The notes: generated by a model from the letters alone, not told the origin. A stretch of DNA of 20,577 nt from Apostichopus leukothele (GCA_010014835.2 JAAAKB020177128.1:1-20577), one strand, 5' to 3'. Shown: positions 11,173-20,577, numbered from the stretch's first letter. Made by a program: numbers and translations.

Positions 11173-11219
11173 GATACATTTCCCTTTGGAGTCTCTATTA
11201 CTACCCATAGGTAACTAAC

Positions 11220-11382
11220 CTTGCGAACTAATAGTTAGCAGGCCGGTGTCCAGGTCAATAGTGGGTTCGATCAAGCACATCCTTGGAACCCTCTTCTGAC
11301 TGAGGAATACACCAGCTTCACTCACAATCATCCATTGCCTGTCATACATCAAACCCTGCGGTCCAATCTCCCAGTTTGGAAC
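11220..11382 (-). CDS. MOCOS: MOCOS exon 8, MOSC N-terminal barrel
   Basis: A 163-nt exon with acceptor tctcatttag|GTTCC and donor GCAAG|gttagt, running from phase 0 to phase 1. It encodes VPNWEIGPQGLMYDRQWMIV, then an FLSQKRVPRMCLIEP and IDLDTGLLTISSQ stretch, typical of the MOSC N-terminal domain that helps bind the cofactor. It is the last exon found. Reading on through the donor meets TAG at 11217-11215, so intron retention would truncate the protein at once. Confidence 0.95.
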
Positions 11383-14300
11383 CTAAATGAGAAACATAAT
11401 AATAATTTCATTGGGTTTTAAAATTCATAGCAATTACATTTAAAAAAAAAAAGAAAGAAAAACACTTTTCATTAATGACAAATTTGTGAGTATCTCTGAA
11501 CGGTAAATTAATACGGAGGTGTGGCTATCGAAGACAGGACATTTACGACCGGATATGTGCTTACCTTGGTGCAGGGTATAAAATGTTTACAGAGTTTAAT
11601 GAGAGTAACACAACAAGAATGAACATAACTAATACATACACACTTGGTACTATGTTGCATATACTGTACGTCTAAACTGCTTGCATGACACATGCTGTTC
11701 CTGAGAATAACCGAGGAGAAACCTCTCCAAAACTCGACTAGTTTAGGTATTGATGAACAAGGAGAGTTACCTGTCTCCAATGTATACCTAGCCGACAAAA
11801 AAGTTGGTAACATTTTAGCACTGTGGCCCCACTTAGACACTTCAGGGTCAATGCCCACTTACACACCTCCTTCCAAATTGACCATTCTGCAGGCTTACAA
11901 CTGAAACTGTACCGTAATTTACATCTGAAGAGAGGAACTTGCATTCTTCTCCTGCACAAAATGCAGATTTGCTAAAGAAAGCCTCTTTACAGTCTATTCA
12001 TTTGGAATTCCATTTAAACAATTTTCAAGTACTCACAGGATATACACCTAATAGTATAATTTACTGCATTGATTTTTTATATTAATTCTGTTCATGTTTT
12101 ATTTCTTAATCACAATAATGACATGCATGAAGGTTTATATTTGAGTTTCTCTGTCTAAAAGTATATCGTAAAATATTATCAGTCGGTAAGCATTCATAAA
12201 ATCTGTTAGAAATTCATACAGGAATAATCTATGATTACAAAATTTATGTATAGACCTACCTTCATCGCTGCACACGATTTAATAGGATACAAGCAAATCT
12301 GAGAAAGCTTTGCTCTGGTGAAATGTCCGTCGGTCTGGTTCTCATCCAATGAGCTTTCTCTTTCCGTCGTATGTGGCGTGCTCTTTCGTATGTCTTTGTA
12401 CAACTTGAAGTCTACAAAATTATCCCTCATAAAGTTTAGAAACATGTCCGCATCGGCCTTCAGAGACATGTAACCGAAAGAAATTCTGACAGCGCCGCTC
12501 GGTTTACCGTTGATGATATCAATATCGTCCCCACAAACATGACCGGCCTGACGGAGAAATTGAGAAACACAACGTTTTGTATTCTTGTTACAGTGTTAAT
12601 TAACTCGCAGAATATTGCTCAACTTTTGTCAACTTGGAAGGATTAAATAGGGTCATGCATATCTTCAGTCAGCTGAATCTGTAACTAGTGCAGGTGTGCA
12701 CCTGTTTTGTATTCTGACTGAGGACTTGAACAAAGGAATTCCAAGTCCTCAGACTGTCATTTCAAAAGAATGTCCTCGGATGAATTCTTTTGTTTAGGGG
12801 TATTGTTAAGGTTATGGTATGTCTATTTGAACAATGGGAAAAACAATGGGGTCCTCAGTCTGAATGTAAAACACACGTATGGTGTGCGTGTGCGTGTGTG
12901 TGTGTGCATGCATGCTTGTATGATGGAGGGTAAATTGTGCTGTTGATCAAACTACGTGGTCGATATATGATATGTGTCACTTCTTCAATATGGTCGATGT
13001 TGATACAGCAAAAACTTTAGCAATGTTAAACTGGGCAACAAGTAGCTTCTCTGTTTTGGAGGAATAAGTTTACTTGAAGTTACCTTAAACATCAGGTGGA
13101 CAAAGTACAGCTAGCAATCAAATCTTCTGAGGCCTGTAAGCTTAACAAACTTCTACTAATACAGTCCGCAGAACTGTTCTAATATCTGAGCTATGACTTT
13201 AACAAATATTAAAAAAAAATAAAAAATAAATTACAACTGGCTAACCAATGAATCTTAAGATAACTATAAATTTAGTTAATACTACTGTTGACAAAGCTAC
13301 AATATATTATTTCCAAGTATTTCAGACCCTTTAAGATTCAAGTTTTTGTGTATACTATTATCACAGCTTACCTCATAATTTGCTTGAATTTCTTCGTCAG
13401 TAAGTCCCAGAAAGATCTGACAAGCACCAATGTTGCAGAAGCAACCTGTCCTTAACTGGATCTTGTAAAGAGCTGCTAATTTCTGAAACTATAAAACATA
13501 TCTAGTAGTGTAGTGCAAAATTATGTGTGTTTCTTGTTTCAAAAGTTAGATAGACTGATATTGTCTTATAGTTGCATGTTGAGTCTGGTTGTTACTTCAT
13601 GTCCCCCATGCAGACACATAGTGATATTCACATGTATTAACTGGATGTATTATACACCCATCGACCTCTCTAGAAGCCAGATATACTGTATGAATTTACT
13701 GTTTGGTTGCGACTAATAAGTGAGTAATAACCAATAAAGCCAATGAAGAACAAAAACAAGTCCCACACTTCATTTCATTTCATTGTTTTGCAAATCTATG
13801 TCTTACTATCAGATTTCATAATAATTGCTGATGCAAATATGACTTAAGTAGCAGATGTTTTTAGTTATCGATCCTCTGTTCCATTAATGGTGCCAAAAAC
13901 AGGGCTTCTTGATATGACCGCCCACCGTCCAAATCCTGTCCACGGAAGATTACAAACTAACCCGCAGAAAACAATCCGTCCAACACCTTGCACTAATCGG
14001 GTAGATGTGATGGCCTTAAGACCTTGAGCACTCAATTGGTCTACCCTTCACATTGCTCAAATCTAGGTATAGTGAAATTTTACCCTGGCAGGCAGTTAAC
14101 TGTGACTAATATGTGACTATTAAAGAAGTAGTAAACACCAGCAGTGTAAATATGCCAAAAACTTTATCATTTATTTGTTGAGGATGGGCAAAGAAAAGGA
14201 TAAGATATATATAGCAGTTTACTACACAGGAACTATAGAAATGCTACAAGAAATTTTGAACAAAGTAAATTATATCCTGTGCTGGTGTACTTGTACTACA

Positions 14301-17300
14301 AGTCTGATAAATACACCCCACCAGGGCTGTGCTCTGATATAGAATCTAAATTAAGTGCATGTTTTGGGAGTAGGTGTCACATCAGTACACCAGTGACACA
14401 CAAAAAATTTTTTTTAAACAGTAACCACCCTAGCATACTATACATGATACATGGTAATGCTTAACTGCGACTATGCAACTACAAAGCTGTAACACTCAAC
14501 CATAGTTTTTTTTCCATCTGATACTGTGTATTATCTGTGGAGCCTCCATAATGGTTACAACAAATACATGCTAACCTGGGCATAGCCGACATATTCTTCA
14601 TTGGGGTTAATTAGTAGATTGAAGCATACGATTGGTCCCTGTAAAAAGTTACCATCCTAGCATCCTATACATGTGACTATGCAACTACAAAGCTGTACAG
14701 TAACACTCAACCATATTTTTTCCCTATGATGCTGTGTATAATCTGTGATGCCTCCATAACGGTTACAACATAATACACGCTTACCTGGGCATAGCCGACA
14801 TATTCTCCATTGGGGTTTAGTACATTGAAGCATATGATTGGTCCCTGTTCGTTTACATCCGTGTAATCTGTTTTACAATAAAACTCCACAACTTCCTTTC
14901 CGTTGCTGTGTTTCATAGACTTCAGATTGTCAAAAGTGTATTTGGCAAGGTCAAAGGTATGCTCAGAAATCGACGAAATACCACCTGGAACAAGAATTAT
15001 CATAAATTAAGATAAAATTTGCAAAAGGTTAAAAACTTGGACACTGAACTGAGTAAAAATATAAAGTTCCACCACTTTGCTTTTAGAAAGGGCAGGGGGG
15101 GGGGTGATTTTTTTTATCATACTGTAGATCTGTGTTTCCTGACTGATCAAGTATAGCCTGATACATCGAACAGTACCTCTTCAAATAATAATCAAACAGT
15201 CCTCAGTGAAATCTTGGGAGGATTTTATTAAAAATGGAAATTCCGAAAGTCCAACTCCCAATCAGAATTCAATGTTGCTTAGACTTACCGGCAAGACATT
15301 CAAGGGTATCAAGGCCATGTCTTACTGCAATGATGTCCAGAAATGGTGGCGTACCATCTTCAAACCTTTTAGACAGAAAATAAAATCCATATACTGTACA
15401 GCACAGTCTTCAAAGATGGCTTCATATACCGTGTTAAACATTCTTTTTTATTTCACTGCTACGTTTTTCCTACATAACATCTAGGACAGATTAACACCCT
15501 CTGTGGCACCATAATAGATACTAGGTGTGGAAAACACTTTACAGCACTCAAGAGACCAAAATTTGAGTATTTCATACTCCATAATTGGTACTCTCAAATA
15601 TTTCTGAAATTATCCACATATCAAGCTTCAAATGACATGTTTTCATACAAACTATCGATGTTCAGTTGCAACGGCTTCACATAAAATTCCGGTCATATGT
15701 TTCATTTTCATCTTTGCGACACAAACGTTTGGATATTTCACTGTCACTTACGGTGATCATCTGATTGTAATGCAAGTCAATGCGTTATTTATTGACTTAC
15801 TCTTAGATCCAATGTAGCTGTTATGTGGAAGTACAGTAGGTGTTGCATGTCAGAGGATACTGCTTAGAAGCCAAATTATTTCTAGATATTTTTGAGGAAT
15901 AATGATGCATTCAAAATCCAGACTTAATAAGTAAAAATTATACATGTATTTATCCATAATTTCTGTATGAAATGCTGACACTTCAGATAGGTTGGCAAGT
16001 CTGCACTATATGCTCCCTCCTCCACCAACCCAACCCCCCCCCCCTCTCTCTCTTTCTCTCTCCCTGTCCATGTTGGTTAAATTTGCAAGCCCAACCCAAG
16101 ATAAGAAAGCTGATATATGGCTTGCATAGAGCACCTCATAGGCAATTGTAAAGATGGGTATGCAAAACACTTCTACTTCAATCCAAGATTACTCTTTTCA
16201 GGTTTGCTCCACTATTAATATAACGTCATTTCTTTATATAAAGTGTTAAACTTTACCATTCATGGAATAATTTCCTTGGAACGAAAAATGGTTGGGTTGC
16301 AGAGTATGCCGCGACTGCACCACCACCGAAATATCTCTTCCGGAGAATAGGTAGAGCGTCCTTTCTTGCGATCAGTGCGCCCAATCCCGTCGGGAAGCCA
16401 AACATCTTGTAGAACGACAACGGAATGAAATCGGCCTCACATACGCTGAGATCGAGCAGGGAGGTGCTCACTAACGATGCCGCGTCCAACGCCACGTACC
16501 AGTTTCCATGGCAACCCAATAATTTATCCAGGTGGCCATTTTTGCACATAGCGGTCCACTTTGGAGGGTATTTACATCCAGAGAAGTTGCTCTGCCCCGG
16601 ATAAGCAAATAAGTGGTCGGCAGTGCTATCGGAGAGGCCATTGCATTCATGGTCTGTTATGGAATCGGGGGAGAGTGCTGAGCTAACCTGATTCGGTGAT
16701 AAGCACACCGATCGAGCACCGTTTGCAGTAGCGACCTCTCTCATACCGACGATCGATGTATGATTATCTTGAAGGTAGCAAAAGATGCTTCCAGCTTGAT
16801 CACCTCCTACTCCTCTATCCTTATTCTCATCTGGACGTGAAGCCTCTTTGGTGGGTGACCATGGAAACCCTTCAGCGAGGAGTTTTAAAGCTCCAGTAGA
16901 GCCCGATGTGAATATGATGCAGTGACTATCCTGGGAGGTGTGAAAATACCTGAGAATTCTGGAAACAAGAAGGATCATTTATTTGCCACAAAACAGAATA
17001 AAGCATATAACAGTATGTCAATAGAGTATGTCTGTTTGTCAAAAACATACAGTGAAATTAGCTACTTGCATTTCCTAAACTTCATTTCGCTTCCAGAGTT
17101 TACTCAAGTTACTGATCTCAGTGCGATGAATAAAGTAGTCGGTTCTACGAGCCCAAAGAGTCTATTTATTGATTACAAGAGCAGAGCAAATGGAATCATC
17201 ATGGAAATTAAGCAAGAAATATTTTTGTTTTCTTTATTGCATTTAGCCACAGGGAAAATCACAGAGAACAGTTTACATTTCAGCAAACCTTGCAAGTTTA

Positions 17301-19283
17301 TCTCTTTTCCAAGAACAAATCAACAGCAAGGTAATGTTCAGAAAAGTCAACTTTTAAAGAGTGTGTCCTATAATGACATCACAGACTACCTACTGTGTGA
17401 CCTACTTCCTGAAATTTTCCAGGGGGGAGAGGTGAGGGGGTGGGGTTGGAGGGACCTGCCAAAGTGGGTTACATTCAATCAACTATATCTCGAGTTAGGG
17501 AAGAAATACCGAACTAGGGATTCCAACTAACAGTATGGAATATTTTTCTTTTTTAGATACTGTAAGTGTTACATCATCAACAATCTGAACATCCCTTTAA
17601 AAGGGTAGTCTGGTGGCTGAAATTGATAGTTAAGCAAAATTGCTGAAAATTTTCATAATCTTCAGGCAAAATCCACGGCATCCGGCACCTCCAGTGTAGT
17701 CGAAGGCCTACAGTAGCTAACCAGTCAAACTAAATTACATTCAAGCAACCATATCTGGAGTTATAGGCAAGCTATTGAGATGGGCTTGAAGAATAGGTCT
17801 CTATTCTATGCAAGTTTTGCATTTTTTCTACAAGGAAATCCTTTTAACAGGTCAAAAAATGCATTTCAATCACAAACTGTAAACAGGTGTATGTGATATT
17901 ATAGGAATTGACAGAATAAAGTCAACATTCTGTATTTTTACCTGGATCGGACTTGATCAATAGTGTCTGTTGTCAGCTCACTACTTTGACATCTAGTGTG
18001 AGGGTTACCATAGAGATTGCTGGTAAGGTCAGAGGTGAACTTATCAATCTGGCTTTTTGCAAACAGGGTTGTACCAGTGTTATCAAGGTAAACATAGTCT
18101 GCAGGGGAAAAAATAGTAAAAATAGTAACAAATATACAAAATACTGACAGTGAATATGTATTATGTAGTTCCTTTCTTATCTACTTTGTTTTCAGATCAA
18201 AAATTCTCATTTTTGGCCAAGTAGTATTCAAATTAATGTGTGTTTTATGTATTGTGGAAAGTTTCCATCACTTTCTGAGCATTCCTATCTATAAGCAACA
18301 GAGATCAAAATGGATATTCTGGAAGCTGAAGTGAATTGCTTTATAAAAAATACTGGTTATTTTCTGCATCTTTAGGTGAAAACCTCTTAGCATTTTGTAC
18401 AGTACTGTCTCAGATATGAATATTTCAAATTCAATAGCATTTTGTGAATGCATAATTTGGCAACAGCAGAGTGAATGAAGACATCATATAGCCATTCAAC
18501 AACTGAAAATATTTTGGAGGTTTCATTAAAATTGAACTAACATTTCTACAGATAACAGTCACACTTGGTAAAATCTTCAATCAGACATTGACATCTACTG
18601 TTACAAGCAAACATTCAAAAAGTATCACATTTGAAAGTACAAATCAACAAGAAGATATCATTTATAAGAAAGAATAAATCTTTTCTATTTCAGCTACTCT
18701 CATTACATGACAGACTACCAACCAGTACCAATGCTGTAGTCAGGTACTTTCATCCAGATACAGAGTACTCGAGGTTCACATTTACCAAGTACAGTACCAA
18801 AGTCTGAGTACTGCATTTTAGGAAACAGAGTCCGAGTACCAGAGTCCGAGTTATTAATAATCAAAATCCGAGTACAATTATATTATTTGAGTATTTTTGA
18901 TTCATTAAATATGTGCAATAAGTATATACACAGAACTGCCTCATGATGATCAAAGTAAGCAGAGGATTTTACAGTTGAATGCGATGGCATTGCTCGATTC
19001 TTGTTCTTGTACAGTTGTACTGTACTGTACATAACTAATTCAAAATGTCTCAATATTACCAAAAATTTTCTGATATTGGACATCGGGGAAGGCGGCAGTA
19101 GTTGGCAACTTCTTGACGAGTGCACAGGAGTGTTAGAATAACAGTATTAACCGCTATCATGTTACTAATTATTTTGTTAAATTGAAAGCGCTTATTCCCC
19201 CAAGAGAACAGAACTTAATGAAAAATCAAACAGAACTCACCGGAGAGCTGCGGAAATTCTTGCAGTCTTTGTTTTGGATCCAT
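11220..19283 (-). CDS. MOCOS: Molybdenum cofactor sulfurase, 8 exons, 3' end not found
   Basis: MOCOS takes sulfur from L-cysteine with a PLP-dependent NifS-like domain and passes it to the molybdenum cofactor, activating xanthine dehydrogenase and aldehyde oxidase in the cytosol. Eight exons (19283-19241, 18098-17942, 16958-16257, 15365-15289, 14984-14785, 13482-13372, 12547-12260, 11382-11220) join in frame to 580 residues plus one base. Visible landmarks are YLDNTGTTLF and YGNPH near the N-terminus, SGSTGALK at about residues 85-92, LDAAS with Asp near 225, SFYKMFG with the likely PLP lysine at about 251, RTGCFCNIGAC with Cys 407 and 409 (one is expected to carry the persulfide), RISFGYMS, and LYPIKSCAA opening the MOSC part near 516. 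Animal MOCOS proteins are about 850-890 residues, so the C-terminal third is missing. The start is the first ATG after an in-frame TAA at 19322-19320. Family assignment is very secure. Confidence 0.95.
11383..12259 (-). other. MOCOS intron between exons 7 and 8
   Basis: An 877-nt GT-AG intron. The open frames on both strands near 11508-11959 overlap each other, have no family features and look like chance. Confidence 0.8.
12260..12547 (-). CDS. MOCOS: MOCOS exon 7, end of PLP domain and start of MOSC
   Basis: A 288-nt phase 0 exon of 96 codons with acceptor ctccgtcag|GCCGGT and donor GATGAAG|gtaggt. It begins AGHVCGDDIDIINGKPSGAV and RISFGYMS, which close the aminotransferase domain. A hydrophilic linker of about 30 residues follows (KSTPHTTERESSLDENQTDG). 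It ends LSQICLYPIKSCAAMK, the start of the MOSC N-terminal beta-barrel. The linker is much shorter than in mammals. Confidence 0.96.
12703..12873. mobile_element. MITE-like element with 23-bp inverted ends
   Basis: The left end 12703-12725 (tgttttgtattctgactgag...) matches the reverse complement of 12851-12873 at 20 of 23 positions. Inside it, CTGAGGACTTG (12718-12728) and CAAGTCCTCAG (12742-12752) form a perfect 11-bp hairpin with a 13-nt loop, so the GTCCTCAG motif occurs three times. It has no coding capacity. The target duplication is not clear. Confidence 0.6.
12882..12914. repeat. GT microsatellite
   Basis: An interrupted (GT)n run with GTGC variants, ending in catgcatg. Confidence 0.85.
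13372..13482 (-). CDS. MOCOS: MOCOS exon 6, catalytic cysteine loop
   Basis: A 111-nt phase 0 exon with acceptor tagtttcag|AAATTA and donor TATGAG|gtaagc. It encodes KLAALYKIQLRTGCFCNIGA followed by CQIFLGLTDEEIQANYE. The RTGCFCN-GAC motif carries the cysteine that takes up sulfur as a persulfide in plant and animal Moco sulfurases. Which of the two cysteines plays that part is not settled here. Confidence 0.96.
13483..14784 (-). other. MOCOS intron between exons 5 and 6
   Basis: At 1302 nt this is the largest intron in the gene. Its 5' part in transcript orientation carries the tandem duplication with the candidate extra exon. The rest holds no recognisable feature; a somewhat CpG-richer piece at about 13870-14070 may be an old repeat. 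Confidence 0.8.
14420..14848. repeat. Tandem duplication, about 206-bp period, 2 copies
   Basis: Copy A is about 14420-14641 and copy B about 14645-14848. Shared blocks include gactatgcaactacaaagct, aacactcaaccat, the gcctccataa...ggttacaaca segment and the cctgggcatagccgacatat block. Copy A has about 17 bp more near its start. The non-coding parts differ by many small indels and substitutions, whereas the exon-derived part is better kept. Copy B contains the true end of exon 5. Confidence 0.9.
14576..14638 (-). CDS. Candidate extra MOCOS exon (duplicated 3' part of exon 5)
   Basis: This is a diverged copy of the last 63 nt of exon 5. It has three substitutions and one inserted 3-nt codon relative to the original, no stop, and the donor CAG|gttagc kept. 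Taken from GGA it is exactly 21 codons in phase 0: GPIVCFNLLINPNEEYVGY plus AQ. Its upstream border reads taactttttacag|GGACC, so the duplication junction placed a pyrimidine-rich stretch before an exon-derived CAG. Exon 5 ends in phase 0 and exon 6 starts in phase 0, so inclusion would preserve the frame. It would repeat one strand and the loop just before the catalytic cysteine loop. Whether it is spliced in cannot be told from the sequence; it may be a silent exon relic. Confidence 0.45.
14785..14984 (-). CDS. MOCOS: MOCOS exon 5
   Basis: A 200-nt exon with acceptor ttgttccag|GTGGTAT and donor CCCAG|gtaagc, running from phase 1 to phase 0. It encodes GGISSISEHTFDLAKYTF, then a VNEQGPIICFNVLNPNGEY stretch ending YVGYAQ. 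The last 63 nt, with the donor and the following intron sequence, are duplicated downstream at 14576-14638. Confidence 0.95.
15289..15365 (-). CDS. MOCOS: MOCOS exon 4
   Basis: A 77-nt exon with acceptor tctaaaag|GTTTGAAG and donor GCCG|gtaagt, running from phase 2 to phase 1. It encodes FEDGTPPFLDIIAVRHGLD followed by TLECLA, matching the conserved RFEDGT/FLD/HGFDTLE segment of the family. The residue at the junction with exon 3 is Trp where many homologues have Arg. Confidence 0.93.
15366..16256 (-). other. MOCOS intron between exons 3 and 4
   Basis: An 891-nt intron. Apart from the CT-rich run near 16034-16064 I see nothing in it. Confidence 0.8.
16034..16064. repeat. C/CT-rich low-complexity run
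   Basis: A C-run grades into (CT)n. Confidence 0.85.
16257..16958 (-). CDS. MOCOS: MOCOS exon 3, PLP-domain core
   Basis: This is the largest exon, 702 nt, with acceptor tgtttccag|AATTCTC and donor GAATG|gtaaag (phase 2 to phase 2). It encodes most of the cysteine desulfurase domain: HCIIFTSGSTGALKLLAEGFPW (a PLP-phosphate loop region), DNHTSIVGMRE, FAYPGQSNFSG, ALDAASLVSTS (Asp expected to contact the pyridine nitrogen) and FIPLSFYKMFGFPTGLGAL, where Lys is the expected Schiff-base residue, then RYFGGGAVAAY. Two hydrophilic stretches, about exon residues 37-58 and 90-115, are rich in Ser, Asp and Glu and look like variable loops. There is no stop or frameshift. Confidence 0.97.
16959..17941 (-). 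other. MOCOS intron between exons 2 and 3
   Basis: A 983-nt intron containing an unusually long plus-strand open frame (discussed in the findings) and two copies of a 29-bp sequence at 17469-17497 and 17735-17763 (26 of 29 identical). Confidence 0.8.
17942..18098 (-). CDS. MOCOS: MOCOS exon 2
   Basis: The acceptor is ccctgcag|ACTATG and the donor TCCAG|gtaaaa; the 157 nt run from phase 1 to phase 2. The exon encodes the start of the class V aminotransferase fold: DYVYLDNTGTTLF, then FTSDL, YGNPH and a SSELTTDTIDQVR segment. These are diagnostic N-terminal motifs of Moco sulfurases. Confidence 0.95.
18099..19240 (-). other. MOCOS intron between exons 1 and 2
   Basis: A 1142-nt intron. It contains the GAGTCCGAGTAC-type repeat patch at about 18737-18880; otherwise nothing was seen. 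Confidence 0.8.
18737..18880. repeat. Degenerate GAGTCCGAGTAC repeats
   Basis: Repeated short units such as cagagtactcgag, caaagtctgagtac, cagagtccgagtaccagag and aatccgagtac occur over about 140 bp. Confidence 0.75.
19241..19283 (-). CDS. MOCOS: MOCOS exon 1, coding part
   Basis: This exon encodes 14 residues, MDPKQRLQEFPQLS, plus one base (phase 1), and ends at donor TCCG|gtgagt. The ATG has G at -3 and G at +4, a good initiation context. An in-frame TAA lies 39 nt upstream, so no longer N-terminus in this exon is possible. The split codon joins exon 2 as Asp. No transcript evidence is available, so the 5' UTR limit is unknown. Confidence 0.85.
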
Positions 19284-20577
19284 TGCTTTAATCAGGAAAG
19301 TGTTGGTACCAATTTGAGATTAATAACCATGCAGCCTCCTACTGTGGCATATTTTTAGACTTCAGCTACAGGAGCATACTGTACTGTAGTAGGATACTAC
19401 TGTATGCACTGTTTGCAGCTCTAGATTCAGTATATAGTAACCTTTTCCAGCTAAAAAGTAAATTAAGATAAAGGTAACAAAACAAATTGACTAGGAAATC
19501 AGTTTGAAAAATAACCTTGCTTTTATGAATGAAAAACCGTGCAGTATGAAAATGTAATGAAATTGATAATTAGTTCCATCAAATGAGTATTGCAACCCTG
19601 TTTAGGTTTTATTCTGTGGTGAAAAGGAAAGCACACAGAATTCTGGATATGGTCTAGTGAAATAACTAAGTATCTAAGATGAAAATTTTGGCATTTTAAC
19701 AACTTAAGTTAGACATATGTCATGTATTATAACTTCCAATTACCTTTACTAGTACACATACAGTGAAGATCCACCCCATTGATGCCAACATGATGATGAG
19801 GGGACTTCAATATCAATGTCCCTGGATGTAGGCCTACCCCCAGAAAAATGTTCAGCATATTTCATGTGCACAGCAAAATCAGACATGTTTACTTGATTGT
19901 TAAGCCTATTTTGAAATTAGATGATGAGCTCAGCATTAGTGAACACCATAATGTGCAGTATTATAATGCAGATTTAAGAGAGAAATGTCATTTATAAAGC
20001 TGGACATGAAATCAGAAAGCTGAGGTAACTGTGGGATTCAAAGTGATGCACTCCTCTTCCATAAAATTCCCACAATTTTAAGTAAGTGCTTAGCCCTTAC
20101 CATTAATTAGAAACAAGTATTTATTAGTCACTGCATGCAGCCCAATACAGTAGCTAGGACTACCTAATTTGTTTGCACTGTTTTCCCTCACAACAAGTGC
20201 TTTTAAGAAGATTCTGGATTCTGTTCTTTTTACTTTCTTGAACACTAGCCTTGAGCAGTGCATTTGGAAATTCAGTTTTTGAAGTGGCTACAAAAAGTGC
20301 AAGCTTGAAAGACTAAAAGTTATTAGCCCTAGCCTAGTTCTACAAACATTTTAATCTATTGAGGCAAATTCCCAGGCACTAGCCTATGTAAACAATACCA
20401 TTACCAGTAAGACATTTCGTTGTCTACTTAGGGCCTATGCCTAGCACTCAATAGCTGGGGGAAATGGGGTGAAGGCCTAGTTCCGTTACTGTTTTTCAAA
20501 ACCAAGTCACAGTGTCAGTAGAATATCTTTGTCTTAAATTATGGGTTAGTCTTACAAAGTCACAATTTACTTGCGAT
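19284..20577. other. Upstream of the MOCOS start; no other gene recognised
   Basis: This should contain the MOCOS 5' UTR and promoter. No clear TATA box was found. An imperfect hairpin lies at 19374-19407 (GCATAC...GTATGC). A minus-strand open stretch with a donor at 19858-19744 is discussed in the findings. Confidence 0.6.

Larger units (their letters stand above)
12548..13371 (-). other. MOCOS intron between exons 6 and 7
   Basis: An 824-nt intron that holds a small inverted-repeat element (12703-12873), a GT microsatellite and otherwise plain AT-rich sequence. Confidence 0.8.

Noticed and set aside
11221-11280. GGTTCGATC, resembling a tRNA T-arm
   Set aside because: It lies inside MOCOS exon 8 and no cloverleaf can be built around it.
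11508-11959. Overlapping open frames on both strands within the exon 7-8 intron
   Set aside because: They are mutually antisense, lack splice or family support and lie inside a well-defined intron.
15206-15484. 92-codon plus-strand open frame
   Set aside because: It lies antisense to MOCOS exon 4 and has no features of its own.
19374-19407. Imperfect hairpin upstream of MOCOS and the many TACTGTAC/TACAGTA motifs
   Set aside because: The motif is scattered throughout the window, so no specific role can be claimed here.

Overview
This is animal nuclear DNA: AT-rich, intron-rich and full of decayed repeats. The one gene I can name with confidence is molybdenum cofactor sulfurase (MOCOS), on the minus strand. 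Eight of its coding exons can be placed exactly between 19283 and 11220. Every junction has GT-AG ends and a compatible phase, and together they give 580 contiguous residues: the complete NifS-like PLP domain and the first part of the MOSC domain. The repeat content and the MOCOS sequence suit a marine invertebrate, perhaps an echinoderm. That placement is an impression, not a proof.

Layout. 1-1560: no gene seen, with a CpG-rich patch near 960-1260. 1560-1683: a retroelement remnant carrying a small hammerhead-ribozyme-like fold (1588-1626). 1684-2866: a decayed non-LTR retrotransposon on the minus strand. 2867-5779: nothing recognised. 5780-6065: a possible two-exon plus-strand gene for a small secreted cysteine-containing peptide. 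6066-11219: no recognised gene, but several repeat structures, including a 99-bp inverted-repeat element, an AT-rich array, GACTTG-type repeats, a regularly spaced hairpin/E-box motif (9908-10454) and an 81-bp tandem duplication. 11220-19283: MOCOS exons 8 to 1, with introns of about 0.3-1.3 kb. 19284-20577: region upstream of the MOCOS start.

The most interesting observation is inside MOCOS. A tandem duplication of about 206 bp copied the 3' end of exon 5 with its splice donor (14420-14848). The copy (14576-14638) is a phase 0, 63-nt, stop-free candidate exon. It has kept a donor and gained an acceptor with a pyrimidine tract at the duplication junction, so it could be spliced in without breaking the frame. 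The last part of the MOSC domain, roughly 270-300 residues by comparison with animal homologues, was not found to the left of 11220.
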